A stretch of DNA of 64,000 nucleotides from Panopea generosa (GCA_029582155.1 CM055906.1:18648437-18712436); one strand, 5' to 3'. Positions 26,058 through 38,227 are shown, numbered from the stretch's first letter. Program-made: numbers and translations. The notes: generated by a model from the sequence alone, not told the origin.

Positions 26058-26152
26058 CGGAGCCCGGTTAGTTAAGTCGGTAGCGCATCTGACTGCCAGT
26101 CTTACTTCCCCTGGCGAGATCGAATCACCATCCTATCAAAGTCTTGGTGCTG
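26058..26152 (+). mobile_element. tRNA-Lys-like SINE head
   Basis: GCCCGGTTAGTTAAGTCGGT followed by AGCGCATCTGACT closely resembles the 5' half of an animal tRNA-Lys. The 3' half with box B (GCGAGATCGAATCACC) is degenerate and no acceptor stem closes, so this is a SINE head rather than a tRNA gene. The Tc1 element is inserted just downstream. Confidence 0.55.
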
Positions 26153-26163
26153 ACTGATATATA

Positions 26164-27663
26164 CTAGCGGAAAAAAGAAACTGTGCATGTGTAAAGTGTT
26201 CATACATCGCTCAATTTTATAAGTTAAAGCTTGAAACTTTACACAGGTTAGTTGTGTATCCCTCTCGGTCATTTGCACTGGTCATTGTATGAGTTGCACG
26301 GGTAGTTTGTCTGTCTGGCCAACGTCTTCGCATTGACGTTTTTTTCGACCAGCAGTCAATTGCAAACACGTTTGTCGCCTAAACCTGTGTAAAAGCATAG
26401 TCTTGATACCTGTAAGACACAAAACCGGCATAAGTTAGAAAAACGTCTTCGATACGCCATACCAAGGTTGATTGAAACTGACAGATGCCGCGCCGTAGGC
26501 ATGATTGAAGCTAGTGTACGTCATACTGACGTTGCAAGACAATTTGGTGTGCACTGAAATACTGTAAACGCCTTGTGGAGACGGTACCAACAGTTTGGGA
26601 CCACCAGAGACCGTCCTCGGTCAGGACGTCTACGCGTAACGTCTTATCGTCAGGATACGTACATCCGGGTCATTCATCTCCGTGAACGACTCAGAATTGC
26701 TTCTTCGACGGCTAGAAGTATTCCTGGCCTTAGAAGAATTAGTCCCCGAACGGTACGTAATCGATTGCTTGAATGAGGCATACGTCCACGACGTCCAGCC
26801 ATACGTCCTGTTCTCCAGCAACATCATCGTGTAGCACGTTTTGCCTGGTATAGACGACACATACACTTTACGCAACATGACTGGGCATGCGTTCTTTTCA
26901 TGGATAAGTCCAGGTTTCATCTCGACAGCAGCGACGGTCGTTCTAGAGTGTACCGTCGTGTTGGTGAACGTTTCCATGACAACTGTGTGATTCAACGACG
27001 TCCATTCGGCGGAGGTTGTGTCATGGTGTGGGGTGGCATCTCATCCCGTGGCAGAACAGCTCTTGTGGTTGTGGACGGCACACTTACAGGCAACAGATAC
27101 CGTGACGAAATCATACGGCCTCACGTCCTTCCATTTGTGCAGCAACATAAAGCCACGCTGCAACAGGATAACGCTCGCCCGCACGTCGCGCGGGTTGTCA
27201 CCGACTTTTTGATCTAGAACAATGTGAATGTGCTGCCCTGGCCTGCAATGGCACCGGATATGTCGTCTATAGAACATGTGTGGGATGAGATGCCGCGTCG
27301 CCTACGTCGCCTCCAAAATTAGCCGTTGACGTTACCTGACCTGTCACGTGCGCTTGTGAGAATCTGGATTGGTATTCCCCAGGCATTTTTTTAGCACACT
27401 TGTCGCATCAATGAAGCGTCGTTGCCAAGCATGCATCGATTCCAATGGTGGACATACACGGTATTGATGAGATGAACTTTGTTTAGAGAACGTCTCTGAA
27501 AACTGGTTTCTATCCAAGACGCTGCTGATGCAATAACCATAACAGTTGAGCTGGAGTTAAAAAAAGGTCAGATAAAACCCTGTTGTTTTTTTTTTTGCGA
27601 TTTCTGATATATCTCCTAAGTTATAGCATATTATACCCATGCACCGTTTCTTTTTTCCGCTAG
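26164..27663 (+). mobile_element. Tc1/mariner-type DNA transposon, full length, inactive
   Basis: The element is 1,500 bp and bounded by terminal inverted repeats. The left end starts CTAGCGGAAAAAAGAAAC, and the right end is its complement, closing with CCGCTAG. The repeats match for about 29 bp with two mismatches. TA lies immediately outside both ends (26162-26163 and 27664-27665), the standard duplicated target. The internal transposase relic is DD34E, which fits Tc1. Both ends are intact, so transposition in trans would be possible in principle, but the encoded enzyme is dead. Confidence 0.92.
26459..27467 (+). pseudogene. Tc1-type DD34E transposase pseudogene
   Basis: One frame can be followed through the element. 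An N-terminal helix-turn-helix begins near AVGMIEASVRHTDVARQFGV. A GRPR-like basic linker, DRPRSGRLRV, follows. The catalytic core has VLFMDKSRF (first Asp), LQQDNARPH (second Asp) and SSIEHVWDE (Glu) 34 residues later, so the spacing is DD34E. The C-terminus ends CIDSNGGHTRY, as in many Tc1 transposases. In-frame stops occur at 26555-26557, near 26774, near 27215 and near 27319. A one-base shift lies in a T7 run at 27386-27392. The start codon is not identifiable. The reading frame is otherwise well preserved, so decay is fairly recent. Confidence 0.9.
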
Positions 27664-27665
27664 TA

Positions 27666-30600
27666 TATATTGTCATTCGTCTCTCACTGTTCATTCAAAG
27701 GGAAAAAATATATTCACTTGCGGAAATGATTTGCTCGAGAAACAGTTAATCTTCCAGGACCCCAGGAAAGAGTGGTCACGTTAACTGATTGTCTGTTAAA
27801 TGACGCTAAATATATTTAACAACCAAGTTCTTAAAAAAAACTCTATCATGGTTGTTTTCCACGGTAAGAAATATCAACAATGAATATATTCAATATGCTT
27901 TTAAATGGTTAGACCACGTTTTATCTTGAGTGTTTAATAGTAATATTTATATCTGGTCCAATCATGATTTAATGGCGTATTTTATTAATCATGTAATGAC
28001 TAGTACTGAGATCGTATGATGGTTATATCATGCGTTTGATAGTTATAGTTATATTTCACTCAACCATGATAATATGGACTATGTTAAACTATACACACGT
28101 TAAATTTAATAAGTTTCACTAGAACAGCTAACCTCTGAATACAAATCACATTTATGTAACTAAAATGGTGCTAAAGAAATGTTATAATTGGCAAAGCTAT
28201 AAGAATTATAGTTTTATGAAACTCTCAGCAAGTAAACTTACGACTTTTACGTCATATACTTCGTGTAACAACTTAGGTCGTCTAAATTACCATATGTATT
28301 AATCGGATAATATACCCATGAAGACACCAATAGGCCGTCATAATGCTTTACATTACTCCACAAATTGTCTTTGCAGTAAATCGTTCCATACGACTACTTT
28401 ATTCCAAATGTATCATTAATATTGTTATTTATCATTTAAACCCACTTAATTGCGCCACGATTTAGACGATTGACATACATATATAAACCATGTGGGATTA
28501 TTTTCATTCCAATCATGTCCGAAGTTATTACTGGCACTTCAGTAGGACTGATATGTGTGAAGCATGGGTTATTTATCATGCTAAACCAAAGGTACTATGG
28601 TGTATTTTAGCATTGAATATATAGCAGTGATATATAGCATTGTTTTATTTCGTTTGAAGCGATATCTATGAATATAAGTAGACTGTAAGCAGCCAATGCT
28701 TTTATCTGAAAGACCAGACATAATTGAAATCTGGTAGAGGCCTGACCATGGGAAAACAGAACTGACATACACTAATTGCTTGAACAAGTACTCGTATGTT
28801 AAATAATTTTATAATTGTAACTACGGTAACCCCATAGGATATTATAAATGATTAATTTCAAATATAGTTTGCAGCCTATAAAGATAAAGAAATCCTTGTG
28901 GGTATCTGCAATTAAATGTTTCAAAGTAAATGATTATATAACATAAATGTGTTATCCTTATGACTGTTATGGTATAAATAGATATGATAGTAGCCATGTT
29001 TGGGTCGTTAAATCATTTCATAATGTGTAACACACAACTCCCATAAGGCTGATGCACTTGTAATAAGTGTTTTAATTGTGCGACGAACAGAATGACTTGG
29101 ACCTCAAAGCTGACAGATTCCCAAGGCTTTAAACGTAAGGGCTGGTTACATGTTTATATATGTATCTTCTCTTGTCATACTCTGAATTAACATTATCTGC
29201 ACTGGCTTCTGCCAAGTCATCGAGCATATAAGCTCAGATAAGTATTTAATCAATTTTAGGCTGTTTCTTATTGTATTTACTTACCTGAGCATTACTGTTT
29301 TTATTTTATAGTTGACATATATGCCTGTTGCAGTAGTTTTAAGAGAATAATTTGTCGGGGGATACTTTTATTTACATTTATGATATGACGCCGCATAAAG
29401 AGCGAGGTTGGGTGCACCAGACTGAATTATCATTATTCACCAGTTTGACCATGTTCATGCTGCTTTAGTGGCTATCTCTATTCAGTGCTACATCTCATAT
29501 TGGTTATGTACTTTCTGATTTTTGTATCTTAGATTTCGATTTGTTTTATATAAACAAAAATATTCTAATGTAACTGTTTACAATGTCGGCTATGAGTAAA
29601 TGCGCAGAATGCAAACTTCTTATTGTATTTGTAAGCATAATTAGCCCTGATTTGATTGCATTACATGTCCTTTTTAATGCTGTACAGTAATTTAACCCAT
29701 TCGATTTGAATATTTAAGAATGATTCAATATACGATTAGTCATGTGTCATATTCACAAATGTACACTTGCATACTAGTATAAGTATTAGAACATATTGGA
29801 ATTGAGGGTTATTATTTTGTCAAAGACATCTCGAAGTTCAGCGTATATGGAAACAATGACAGATATCGTTAATTCAATGTTTAGATCAGGTTTATTTAAA
29901 TGAATTGGATTAATAAGGGAATTAAAAATGGAACATTATCTATTCAGGAAAATAAATTAAAAACATTCAGGAAAGATTATTGATTACTATTTGAAATAAC
30001 CGAATTAAATGCAGTTAACACACACGATAGACAACAACAAATAAACGTTTTATGCGAACAGAATATAGACAAAACAAGTGCCTCTCAAACGCAAAAAGCA
30101 GACGTATTGTGTGTACGTTATTGAACAAAAATATAACAGAACGATAACTGAGTTTTCTAAATGATAGTTAGAAAATACATAAATGTACATATACTAGTCA
30201 CCATTCGCATTATTGACTAGGTATCACAGCTATATTCAGCATGTTTGCAGTTATTCTGACCTTCAGTACACACGTACAAAAGTTAAATATTCTATTTTCC
30301 ATTGTAGATTTATTCAATTTTCATATTTGCATACCTTGGCTGTTTGGTTTATTTCAGATCAAATGCTATCAAAACAAGCTGCTGATTATTTAAAATCAAT
30401 AAAACCGTGTTTTTTACCAGAAATGAAACAGCAAAACAATCTAGTATTTCGATTGAAACATGCATATTTATATTATTTTGCATACGAGACAAACCAAATG
30501 AATTTATTCTTTGAACAAAACACAATTTGCTTCGATTTTATCTGTTTATTATGCAGTTAAAATAAGAGTGTTTGTAAAGTGATCTACTGTATACAAATTA

Positions 30601-31508
30601 TAGGAATCCAATACAATTGGATCTGATAAGTCATTTAAATTCAAAAACATTTCTTCGATCAAATATCTTCTTACAAAGTTAGCCTATCCTTTCAATAGTA
30701 TATATCATAGTATTACACATGTCACTAGCTTATATTTATATTATCTATTTATTAAAATATCAAGTACAATAATACATGTTCGATTTACAACAGTTACGAT
30801 AACGTGATTTAATGTTAAGCAATCCCAGCATAACAAGGCTTTTCAATCAGTATGTTATCTATATAATTGTTGTTAATGCCAAACAAGTAAACATTGCGTA
30901 TGTATTTCCAGGATAAAAAAAATAACACTGTGCACATGTCTTCAAATGCTTCGCTTTTCAGCCGTGAAATAAGTATTTAATTCCATTTATATTCGTACTG
31001 TGACTTTCCTCTATTACAAATACCAAATCTAATATAGATTGTGCTAATTGTAAGTAGACATTTGTGTGTCTTTGTTATTCATGGATTCACACCTTCTCCG
31101 TCAATCAAATGATACAAAGAATCTCGTAGCAAATACTATTACTATTATCTAACGGATAAATGTCAAGGGTTATCAGTATGGAATATAACAATAGTCAACT
31201 CTATCCGACACGCTTAATGCGTAAATAAATGAAAGGAAAACCAATTTATTACTGTGACATTTAATATTGACCAAAAGGTCACAGATTATTTATGTTTAAC
31301 GTATGTAAAACTGTGATCCCTATGATGACCCGGGACCTGTTTTGAACAAACCTTTCACGTAATGTTTACTTGTTTCACATTAACAACAATTATCTATATT
31401 TCATTAACCTTTCGTCAACCATCTTACTTTACAAACACCACTGTTTCTCTTTTTTTGGCAATTAAGCGGTCCATGTATTTTTGTCCGCATAACATCCTTT
31501 TGACTGCA
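27666..31508. other. AT-rich non-coding DNA
   Basis: I see no supported gene. The second copy of the flanking repeat lies near 27961-28040. The 115-codon frame at 30213-30560 starts with TTG and has no domain. Confidence 0.5.
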
Positions 31509-31526
31509 TTTATGTATGTATGTATG

Positions 31527-31557
<31 letters not shown>

Positions 31558-31577
31558 TGTATGTATGTATGTATGTA

Positions 31578-31616
<39 letters not shown>
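31509..31616. repeat. Compound microsatellite (TATG)n(GT)n
   Basis: About 75 bp of TATG tetramers with one interruption runs directly into about 30 bp of GT dinucleotides. Open frames on both strands here, with THTHTH and YIHT periodicity, are artefacts. Confidence 0.97.
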
Positions 31617-32291
31617 ACGCACAAGTGCGTAAATCCGAGATCTAGTACAAGTTTACACAGCTTTGTCCGAGATCCGATGTAGATCCGAGATCCAAAAATC
31701 GGACCTCGGAATCCACCGCACTTGGATTTGTAACGGTCTTCGGGTTTTGAATGATATAGCTTAAAATTAACGTGGACCTCTTTTGTTCGGATTTTTCCTT
31801 ATGCAAGTGTGTAATTGCCTCCCTCTAACTGTCCAAACTCCCACCACGTGGCGTATTGAAAAGAGGGCAACACACACTTTATGATTTTGACCAATCAAAG
31901 ACGAGTTTCAAATAAACAACGGGAGACAACTCTATTCAATCGTGGATCTCGCAAACTTGCACAGACATACAAAAGCTCATATGAGGCAATAAACAAGATC
32001 CGTTGGCGAGATGAATAGAAAAGGTAATTTAAATAGGACTGTACATTATCATAAAGTGTATTAAATCTTCCAATGTCCAAACATAATATATCAATGACAT
32101 TATTATGTGGATCTCAGGACGTAACACAGGGGGTGGCGGTGGGGCTAAGTTTCATCGTTTTATCGTTTTCAGCGTAAATATAAGAGGGGCAAACTATATG
32201 TTGCCTCCGTCTACCTGAATAAGGGGGAGGATGGTGGGCGGGCTTGCTACCTTGTAGCTAGCTTAAAATAATGGGTACACAAATAAAAAAA
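31617..32291. other. Non-coding DNA, slightly GC-richer
   Basis: Several ATCCGAGATC-type motifs cluster at about 31634-31712. G-rich patches follow near 32120-32250. No gene is supported. Confidence 0.45.
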
Positions 32292-33398
32292 TGGACCTCT
32301 TAAAGATATATATTGTGTGTGTGACAGTCTGAGATCTTTAATGTTTTTGGACCTCTCAAAGATATACATTGTGTGTGTGACACTCTGAGATCTTTGATGT
32401 TTTTACTTTATGATGGACCTCTCAAAAATATACATTGTGTGTGACACTCTGAGATTTTTGATGTTTTTACTTAATGATGGGCCTCTCAAAGATATACATT
32501 GTGTGTGTGACAGTCTGAGGTCTTTAATTATTTTACTTAATGATGGACATCTCAAAGATATCATGACATTGTGTGTGTGACAGTCTGAGTTCTTTAATGT
32601 TTTAACTTAATGATGGACCTCTCAAAGATATCATGACATTGTGTGTGTGACAGTCTGAGGTTTTTAATGTTTTTACATAATGATGGAACTCTCAAAGATA
32701 TACATTGTGTGTGTGACAGTCTGAGTTCTTTAATGTTTTGACTTAATGATGGACCTCTCAAAGATATACATTGTGTTTGTGACAGTCTGAGATCTTTAAT
32801 GTTTTTACTTAATGATGGACCTCTCAAAGATATACATTGTGTGTGTGACAATCTGAGATTTTAATGTTTTTACTTAATGATGGACCTCTCAAAGATATCA
32901 TGACATTGTGTGTGTGACAGTCTAAGGTCTTTAATGTTTTTACTTAATAATGAACCTCTCAAAGATATACATTGTGTGTGTGACAGTCTGAGATCTTTAA
33001 TGTTTTTACTTAATGATGGACCTCTCAAAGATATCATGGCATTGTGTGTGTGACAGTCTGAGATCTTTAATGTTTTTACTTAATGATGGACCTCTCAAAG
33101 ATATACATTGTGTGTGTGACAATCTCAGTTCTTTAATGTTTTTACTCAATGATGGACCTCTCAAAGATATACATTGTGTGTGTGACAGTCTGAGATCTTT
33201 AATGTTTTTACTTAATGATGGACCTCTCAAAGATATCATGACATTGTGTGTGTGACACTCTGAGATCTTTAATGTTTTTACTTAATTATGGACCTCTCAA
33301 AGATATACATTGTGTGTGTGACACTCTGAGGTCTTTAATATTTTTACTTAATGATGGACCTCTCAAAGATATACACTGAGATATTTGATGTTTTTACT
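32292..33398. repeat. 66-bp minisatellite
   Basis: About 16 units have the consensus core ATGGACCTCTCAAAGATATA, then CATTGTGTGTGTGACAGTCT, then GAGATCTTTAATGTTTTTAC. Measured spacing is 66 bp (33083 to 33149). Some units are longer through a CATGA insertion. Because 66 is divisible by 3, frames of up to about 85 codons with a 22-residue period appear on both strands. These are not evidence of a gene. Confidence 0.93.
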
Positions 33399-33610
33399 CG
33401 CTTGGCGTTAAACATTTAGAGGATAGTGCTAGGTCTGCTCGGCCCAGTGTCAGTATAATGTGACTGGATGGGGAATCATATCATGTATCTGCGGCATGAT
33501 ACTCCAGTGTGATAGCGCTTATAAAACTGTCTCAAGTAGACACCGTCGCAATATAGCAGAAAAAATTTGTTGAAAGCAACACTAAACACCATACAAACAA
33601 AACAAACAAT
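33399..33610 (+). mobile_element. 5'-truncated SINE (family A) inside the minisatellite
   Basis: The sequence matches the body and tail of the complete SINE at 57766-58072 in the opposite orientation. Shared segments include GGCATGATA, CTGTCTCAAGTAGACACCGT and CTAAACACCATACAA. It lacks the tRNA-like head and starts at GCTTGGCGTTAAACATTTAG. Repeat units continue in phase on both sides, so it inserted into an existing array. 5' truncation is typical of LINE-driven insertion. Confidence 0.85.
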
Positions 33611-33712
33611 CTTAATGATGGGCCTATACATTGTGTGTGCGACTGACTGAGATCTTAAATGTTTTTCATAATGATGGACCTCTCAAAGACATGCATTGTG
33701 TGTGTGACAGAT
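33611..33712. repeat. 66-bp minisatellite, distal part
   Basis: Two diverged units of the array resume after the SINE, including ATGATGGACCTCTCAAAGAC. Confidence 0.85.
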
Positions 33713-34036
33713 TTGTATCAGAAAATATCTTCTTTATTCTCTTTCCTTTCATTCATTTGTTTGTGCGTTCGTCCCATCAAATTTGTTTTCAGTGAAACAA
33801 TTCTGAAAAAGGTCTGTGAATGTTGTAATTTTCGGTGTATAATTGATTAAATTACGTCCTTTTTTCAACTTAATTTTTGTAAAGTAAACATATATCGGGG
33901 GAATCATTGTTGAATGGGCATTTACTCAAGTTGAAGATGTGTTTAAACCTTTCAATAAATAATCGGCGACCAGTTATATAGATAAATGAATATCTTTTAA
34001 AATCGTAAACTTAAAAAGGATGATCTTTTTTTGCAG
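33713..34036. other. Non-coding DNA upstream of a putative exon
   Basis: No motif is supported beyond the pyrimidine-rich acceptor TTTTTTTGCAG ending at 34036. Confidence 0.5.
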
Positions 34037-34111
34037 GTACTAGAATGAAACAGAGAAAAAAGGTTTCACATGAAAAGTGTAAACTTTATATAGAGCAAGA
34101 TGAAGAAAAAG
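34037..34111 (+). CDS. Putative exon, KMT5A-like SET protein N-terminus
   Basis: A 75-bp exon is framed by the acceptor TTTTTTTGCAG and the donor GTATGTGAT. Only one of its three frames is open, entering in phase 1 and leaving in phase 1. It includes an ATG at 34045 followed by MKQRKKVSHEKCKLYIEQDE. A basic start followed by a short region leading to an EEKG-R junction matches the segment just before the SET domain in small KMT5A/SETD8-like lysine methyltransferases. The Met may be the start codon. If so, upstream sequence in this exon is 5' untranslated and an earlier non-coding exon exists. Joining to the exon at 36488 restores GRCVF, the conserved KGRGVF-type start of SET. Splicing is inferred, not observed. 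Confidence 0.5.
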
Positions 34112-34849
34112 GTATGTGATGATTTATTATGTAGATTAAAGTGATTATATTGGCTACACATTAAAGCGGCTCGCTCACACTAAGTCCATATATTATAACT
34201 TAAATATATATGTTTTAGGGAACTTTGTAATACTATTATAAATGTCCTTCGTATATAAGTGATACAAAAAAAGTACAATAAAACATTTTTTTATCAAAAT
34301 TTAAGCTAAGCACATTTGTTAAAAAGCGGTACAGAGAATTCCCCCAAAATAAACTGGAGATTTTGTCTTGGAGCACCTTGAGGAAAATCACGTGATACAC
34401 CAGTTGTACAGCTCAACATGGCGGAAATGACTCTCGTGCATGCGTGATGTCCAACATGTTTATCGTTGTGATGACAGTATCTTAAAATACTTCACACGCC
34501 AAAACTAATTTTAAAAATAAAACATATCAAATGGTTTATTTTTCGGGTACAGATTTTGCAAAAAAACTCAACAAAACTCATACTTTTGGGGCCAGGAAAA
34601 TTGTCATTATTTAAACTTGATGTAATTGCATGTTACCGAAGCATTTTTATCATATTTTGACGATATTTTTTTTTTTTTGTTCAAATCAACAAAGTATGAG
34701 CAAATAGTTTTAAAGCTGTAACTGGACACCTTCTCTATGTGTTATGCACATAAAATAGTGCTTGTATGCCCATTCAATGCCAGAATTAGCCTAAGGGTTA
34801 TTTAAAAAATTAATAGTACTTTTCCTAAAAGATCTGTTGAAGAGGAACT

Positions 34850-35493
34850 TACAAAAAACATTTCCTCTGATATGTTCATCTGTCCATTTGTTGCCAGTAG
34901 AGCGATTCAAGCCCTCATGGGTCTCTTGTTTTTTTATGAAAGAAAGCCAATAATGTCTTCTATATATATAAAATTCACTGCATATAAAGAGAAACTTTAA
35001 AAAAAAAATTCCTCTAAATGTTCAAGGCCTAAACCATAGATATTTTTTTCATAGTAACATTGAATGGAGGTCCTCTGAAGGGTTTATTGAAGTCAGGTTA
35101 CACGGGTCAAATTTGGGTAGCCTCAGGGGTCACTGTTTTAAAATAGGAAGATATAGGAAAAATGTAAAAATGTTCGTGTAGATGCAATATTACCCACATT
35201 TTCCATTGAACCTTAACCAACTTTGCACAGCTGTATCTTGGATTGATTCTTGAATCAGTCAGATTTGACCACAACTGCCCCTGCAACAGGGCTTATTTAT
35301 AGTTATACATAAATAAAACATGACTTTGTTGTGTAGACATGGTAGCAATTCCATCTTTTGAACCAACCATATTCAGTCACAAATTGGTCTTATAGCACAA
35401 TTAAAGAGGAACTTGCATAAAACATTTCATCTGAAATGTTTATCTCTTCAATTATTATAGTAGAGTGATTCAGACCCTCTTGGGCCTCTTGTT
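34850..35493 (+). repeat. Dispersed repeat pieces ending GGGCCTCTTGTT
   Basis: Two related pieces, about 34850-34933 and 35403-35493, run from GAGGAACTT through an ACATTTC-TCTGA segment to a CCCTC-TGGG-CTCTTGTT end. A third end of the same type lies at 37900-37922. I associate this terminal sequence with a common bivalve repeat. The intervening sequence is AT-rich and non-coding. Confidence 0.5.
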
Positions 35494-35810
35494 AATATAT
35501 GCATGCAGGCATAATTGGGAAATATATAGTTTTACATCTTATGATGATGTGACAGTGGTTTAGTTAAGACTAAAGTTCAAATTCATTTCAGTTATTATAA
35601 ATTTGTTAAAAAAATAATTTAAGAAGTGCAAAAGCTGTCTACCTTTTCCAACAAAATTTGAAGATCATATCAAGGAAATAATCTTGAGACAAAAGATCTT
35701 AACCAGCATAAAATTATCTATATCAATTTTTGTCTCGTCGCGATGAAGGATAGACTAGATAAAGGTGTTGCTTTTCTGTCAACGGCAGAGGCGTCAAACA
35801 TTTATATTTA

Positions 35811-36105
35811 GCTCCAACGTTAAATTTTTTCGGTATTACACTTTTTCTCAACAAGTACAAATGCTAGGACACTCATACTTGGATCATAGTTACAACTAAC
35901 ACCCTGCATCACATTATATACTGAAGATGCTGAGTATGACCTCCACTGACTTTGTTTGATGCTGAATTTTGCATTTACCTCCAACGTTAAAAAGTTTTCA
36001 TTTTTACACTATTTCTCAATAAGTACTAGTGCTAGGACACTCATATTTGGATCATAGTTACAACTATCACCCTGCATTACATAATATAATGCAGATGCTG
36101 AGTTT
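35811..36105 (+). repeat. Direct repeat of about 135 bp, two copies
   Basis: CTCCAACGTTAAA, GCTAGGACACTCATA and TTGGATCATAGTTACAACTA recur in the same order at an offset of about 167 bp. The sequence is intronic with respect to the putative SET gene and shows no coding signal. Confidence 0.7.
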
Positions 36106-36487
36106 TTTTTTTTTATTTATTTAAAAAAAAAATATTCTTTTTTTATTTTTAAATATGTTTTACTTTAAAGTTTTGTGTGCAACTACCATGAAGCTCATAT
36201 CTCAAAAAACACTTAATGTATTTGATCGAAACTTCACACAATACTTCCTACAATATTTCTTAGTCATTAAACCTACTACAACCAAGTTAGATAACCCTTA
36301 CATGAATATAATGTTGTAATTTTTTCTCTTCCATGTGTGTATAAACAGTTTAAGCGGACACGGCGAGACATATCATTCTGCAGAATTCTTGTTTAGTTCT
36401 GACCTGTCTGCACTTTAAGAAAAAAAATACATTTTCAAACAAATGTACTTAGGTCTTGTATTATCAATTTAGAATCTTTACTTACAG

Positions 36488-36623
36488 GAAGATGTGTTTT
36501 CACCAAAAATTTGATCCAGAAGGGCGACTATTTTCTTAAATACAGTGGAACTTTCTGCAAAACAGATCCTGTTGGAGATGATACATATGTTTTTGAATTT
36601 AGATTTCACGGGAAGAAATGCTG
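36488..36623 (+). CDS. Putative exon, first half of a SET domain
   Basis: A 136-bp exon lies between the acceptor TTTACTTACAG and the donor GTAAGC, entering in phase 1 and leaving in phase 2. It reads GRCVFTKNLIQKGDYFLKYS, then a short variable segment, then DDTYVFEFRFHGKKC. In KMT5A/SETD8-like proteins the equivalent order is KGRGVFA-F-KGDFV-EY-G, a variable loop, then a hydrophobic FLFFF-type strand ending GKxxC. The GRG of the SAM-binding loop is GRC here. The exon is clean of stops, has good splice sites and a higher GC content than its surroundings. It is the strongest evidence for a host gene in the window. The rest of SET (RxxNHS and the YDYG region) must come from downstream exons. 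Confidence 0.65.
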
Positions 36624-38003
36624 GTAAGCTTTGTTACCTTATACCCTTGCTGTTAATGGCTATACAGTTGTTAACAAGTTTGAAATATTTGAATTTTACA
36701 ATCATATTCTAAAACCATAAAACTTAGATATTTGATATGTAATACACATGGTGCGCTGGCCTTGAAATATCCTTGAATATTAACAAGCCTAAAAAGTCCT
36801 TGAAATTGTCAAAGGGACTTAAATTTCTAAATTTCATGCATTTGCCTTGAAAAGTACAAAAAATCCTAGTTTGAATTTTAACCGGAATGAATTTTGCAGG
36901 AGATTCTGGTTAGCAACACATATTGGCCCAAATTGTTGAAACAAACGTCCCTGTTTAGAAATATCAAAGATTTTTTATAGCCACATCAAACAATTTGTGA
37001 CTGTGGTCAGTTATCATTATGCCTACAGAGGGATGAGACAAGAGACTTGGGTATATTGACTGCATGTTTATGAAAGGTTTTCGATTCATAATATTCATGA
37101 TTTATTTAATCCAGCATCAAATACACCATATCTACAGTACTCGATTGTATGATGTGCAGAAAAAACACCCTAAATTTGAAATGTGTTTAAGTTTGAAATT
37201 ATGTAACTGTGTTTGAAAAGAGCATGAAAGAATAATGTCAATGATAAAACAGACACAATGTGAAAGTTTCATCAGCTTTTTATACATCTTAATTATGAAT
37301 TCATGGATATTTACTAACAAATGAGTCTAATAATGAAAACATTAAATTACCTTGATTTATAAATGTCGGTCAAAATTGTGAAAGAGATCACCTCTATAAG
37401 GCAACCTCCTGTCTTAGCAGCCACAATTTTGCTATTTCCCGTTTCTACACTTTCAGTACAAATTATCCTGTATTAACAACAACCTGTCTTAAGAGGCCAG
37501 TTTGGTTCCTTCCATTGACTGACTGAAGACAGGTTTGACTGTATTGAGGTAAATTTTAGTGTTAAACTCTACATGCCAAAGGCCAGAATGGCCTATGTGA
37601 TGGCGCGCTATCTGTTGTTCATCGGCTTAGACCATTAGGAACTCTCTCTCTGAAACCACTACGCAAATTAAACTCACATGAAGACGACATTAAAATAGTC
37701 CAAAACTTAAAAAATATTCTTCTCATGAATGGCCCAACAGATTTTCAAAATGTTTATGTAGTAATGATGACTAACTATTGGTTTGTTATTTTTGTTCAAA
37801 TGGTGTCCCTAGGATTAAAAATGACCCCGCCCCGATGTTTCTATTGCATAGGAGAATTTCAAAAAGTGTTATAGCCACTATGAGTCAGCAAAGTGTCCTC
37901 AGGCCCTCTTGGGCCTCTTGTTTATGATGGAAGACAAACATTAAAAAGTTAAGCCCTATTGAGAACACTTCTTTTATTTGTTTATTTTAATTTTTTTAAA
38001 AAG
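36624..38003. other. Intronic sequence with dispersed repeats
   Basis: A stretch at about 37382-37556 contains AACCTGTCTTAAGAGGCCAG and GGTTTGACTGTATTGA. It is related to 62648-62725, so it is a dispersed repeat. A GGGCCTCTTGTTT repeat end lies at 37900-37922. No exon is recognised here. Confidence 0.5.
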
Positions 38004-38099
38004 GTTTGGAAGAGTATGAAGACTATACAACAGGAAAGGATGAGGAGGATGCCGATGAGGAGGAGGAAACTGAGATTGAGGATAGGCAGGATACCATTG
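38004..38099 (+). CDS. Putative acidic exon of the SET-family gene
   Basis: A 96-bp segment lies between a pyrimidine-rich AAAAAG acceptor and the donor GTAAGTG. In phase 1-1 it reads GLEEYEDYTTGKDEEDADEE followed by more Glu/Asp. Its entry phase fits the exon at 34037-34111 but not the SET exon at 36488-36623. In KMT5A-like proteins a Glu-rich GLEREEEYE-like loop sits inside SET. This may therefore be an alternative exon, or an exon of a partly duplicated gene copy. The purine-rich composition could also be chance. Confidence 0.4.
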
Positions 38100-38227
38100 G
38101 TAAGTGAATAAGTAAAGCATATCTCTAATTACTGGTCAAACATCCATAGTATAGTTTCTGTTTTAATTTAGGCAAAATTGTAGGCAACTTTTAACTTAGA
38201 AATATAGTTTGTTGGCATGTCATATTT

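Noticed and set aside
26058..26130. Candidate tRNA-Lys gene
   Set aside because: The 3' half, box B and acceptor stem are degenerate. It is a SINE head.
30213..30560. 115-codon plus-strand frame
   Set aside because: It begins with TTG, not ATG, and the residue composition is that of translated AT-rich DNA.
31362..31682. Frames rich in YVCM or THTH residues
   Set aside because: They translate the TATG/GT microsatellite.
32594..33255. Overlapping open frames on both strands in the 66-bp repeat
   Set aside because: The repeat length is a multiple of 3, which keeps frames open without coding function.
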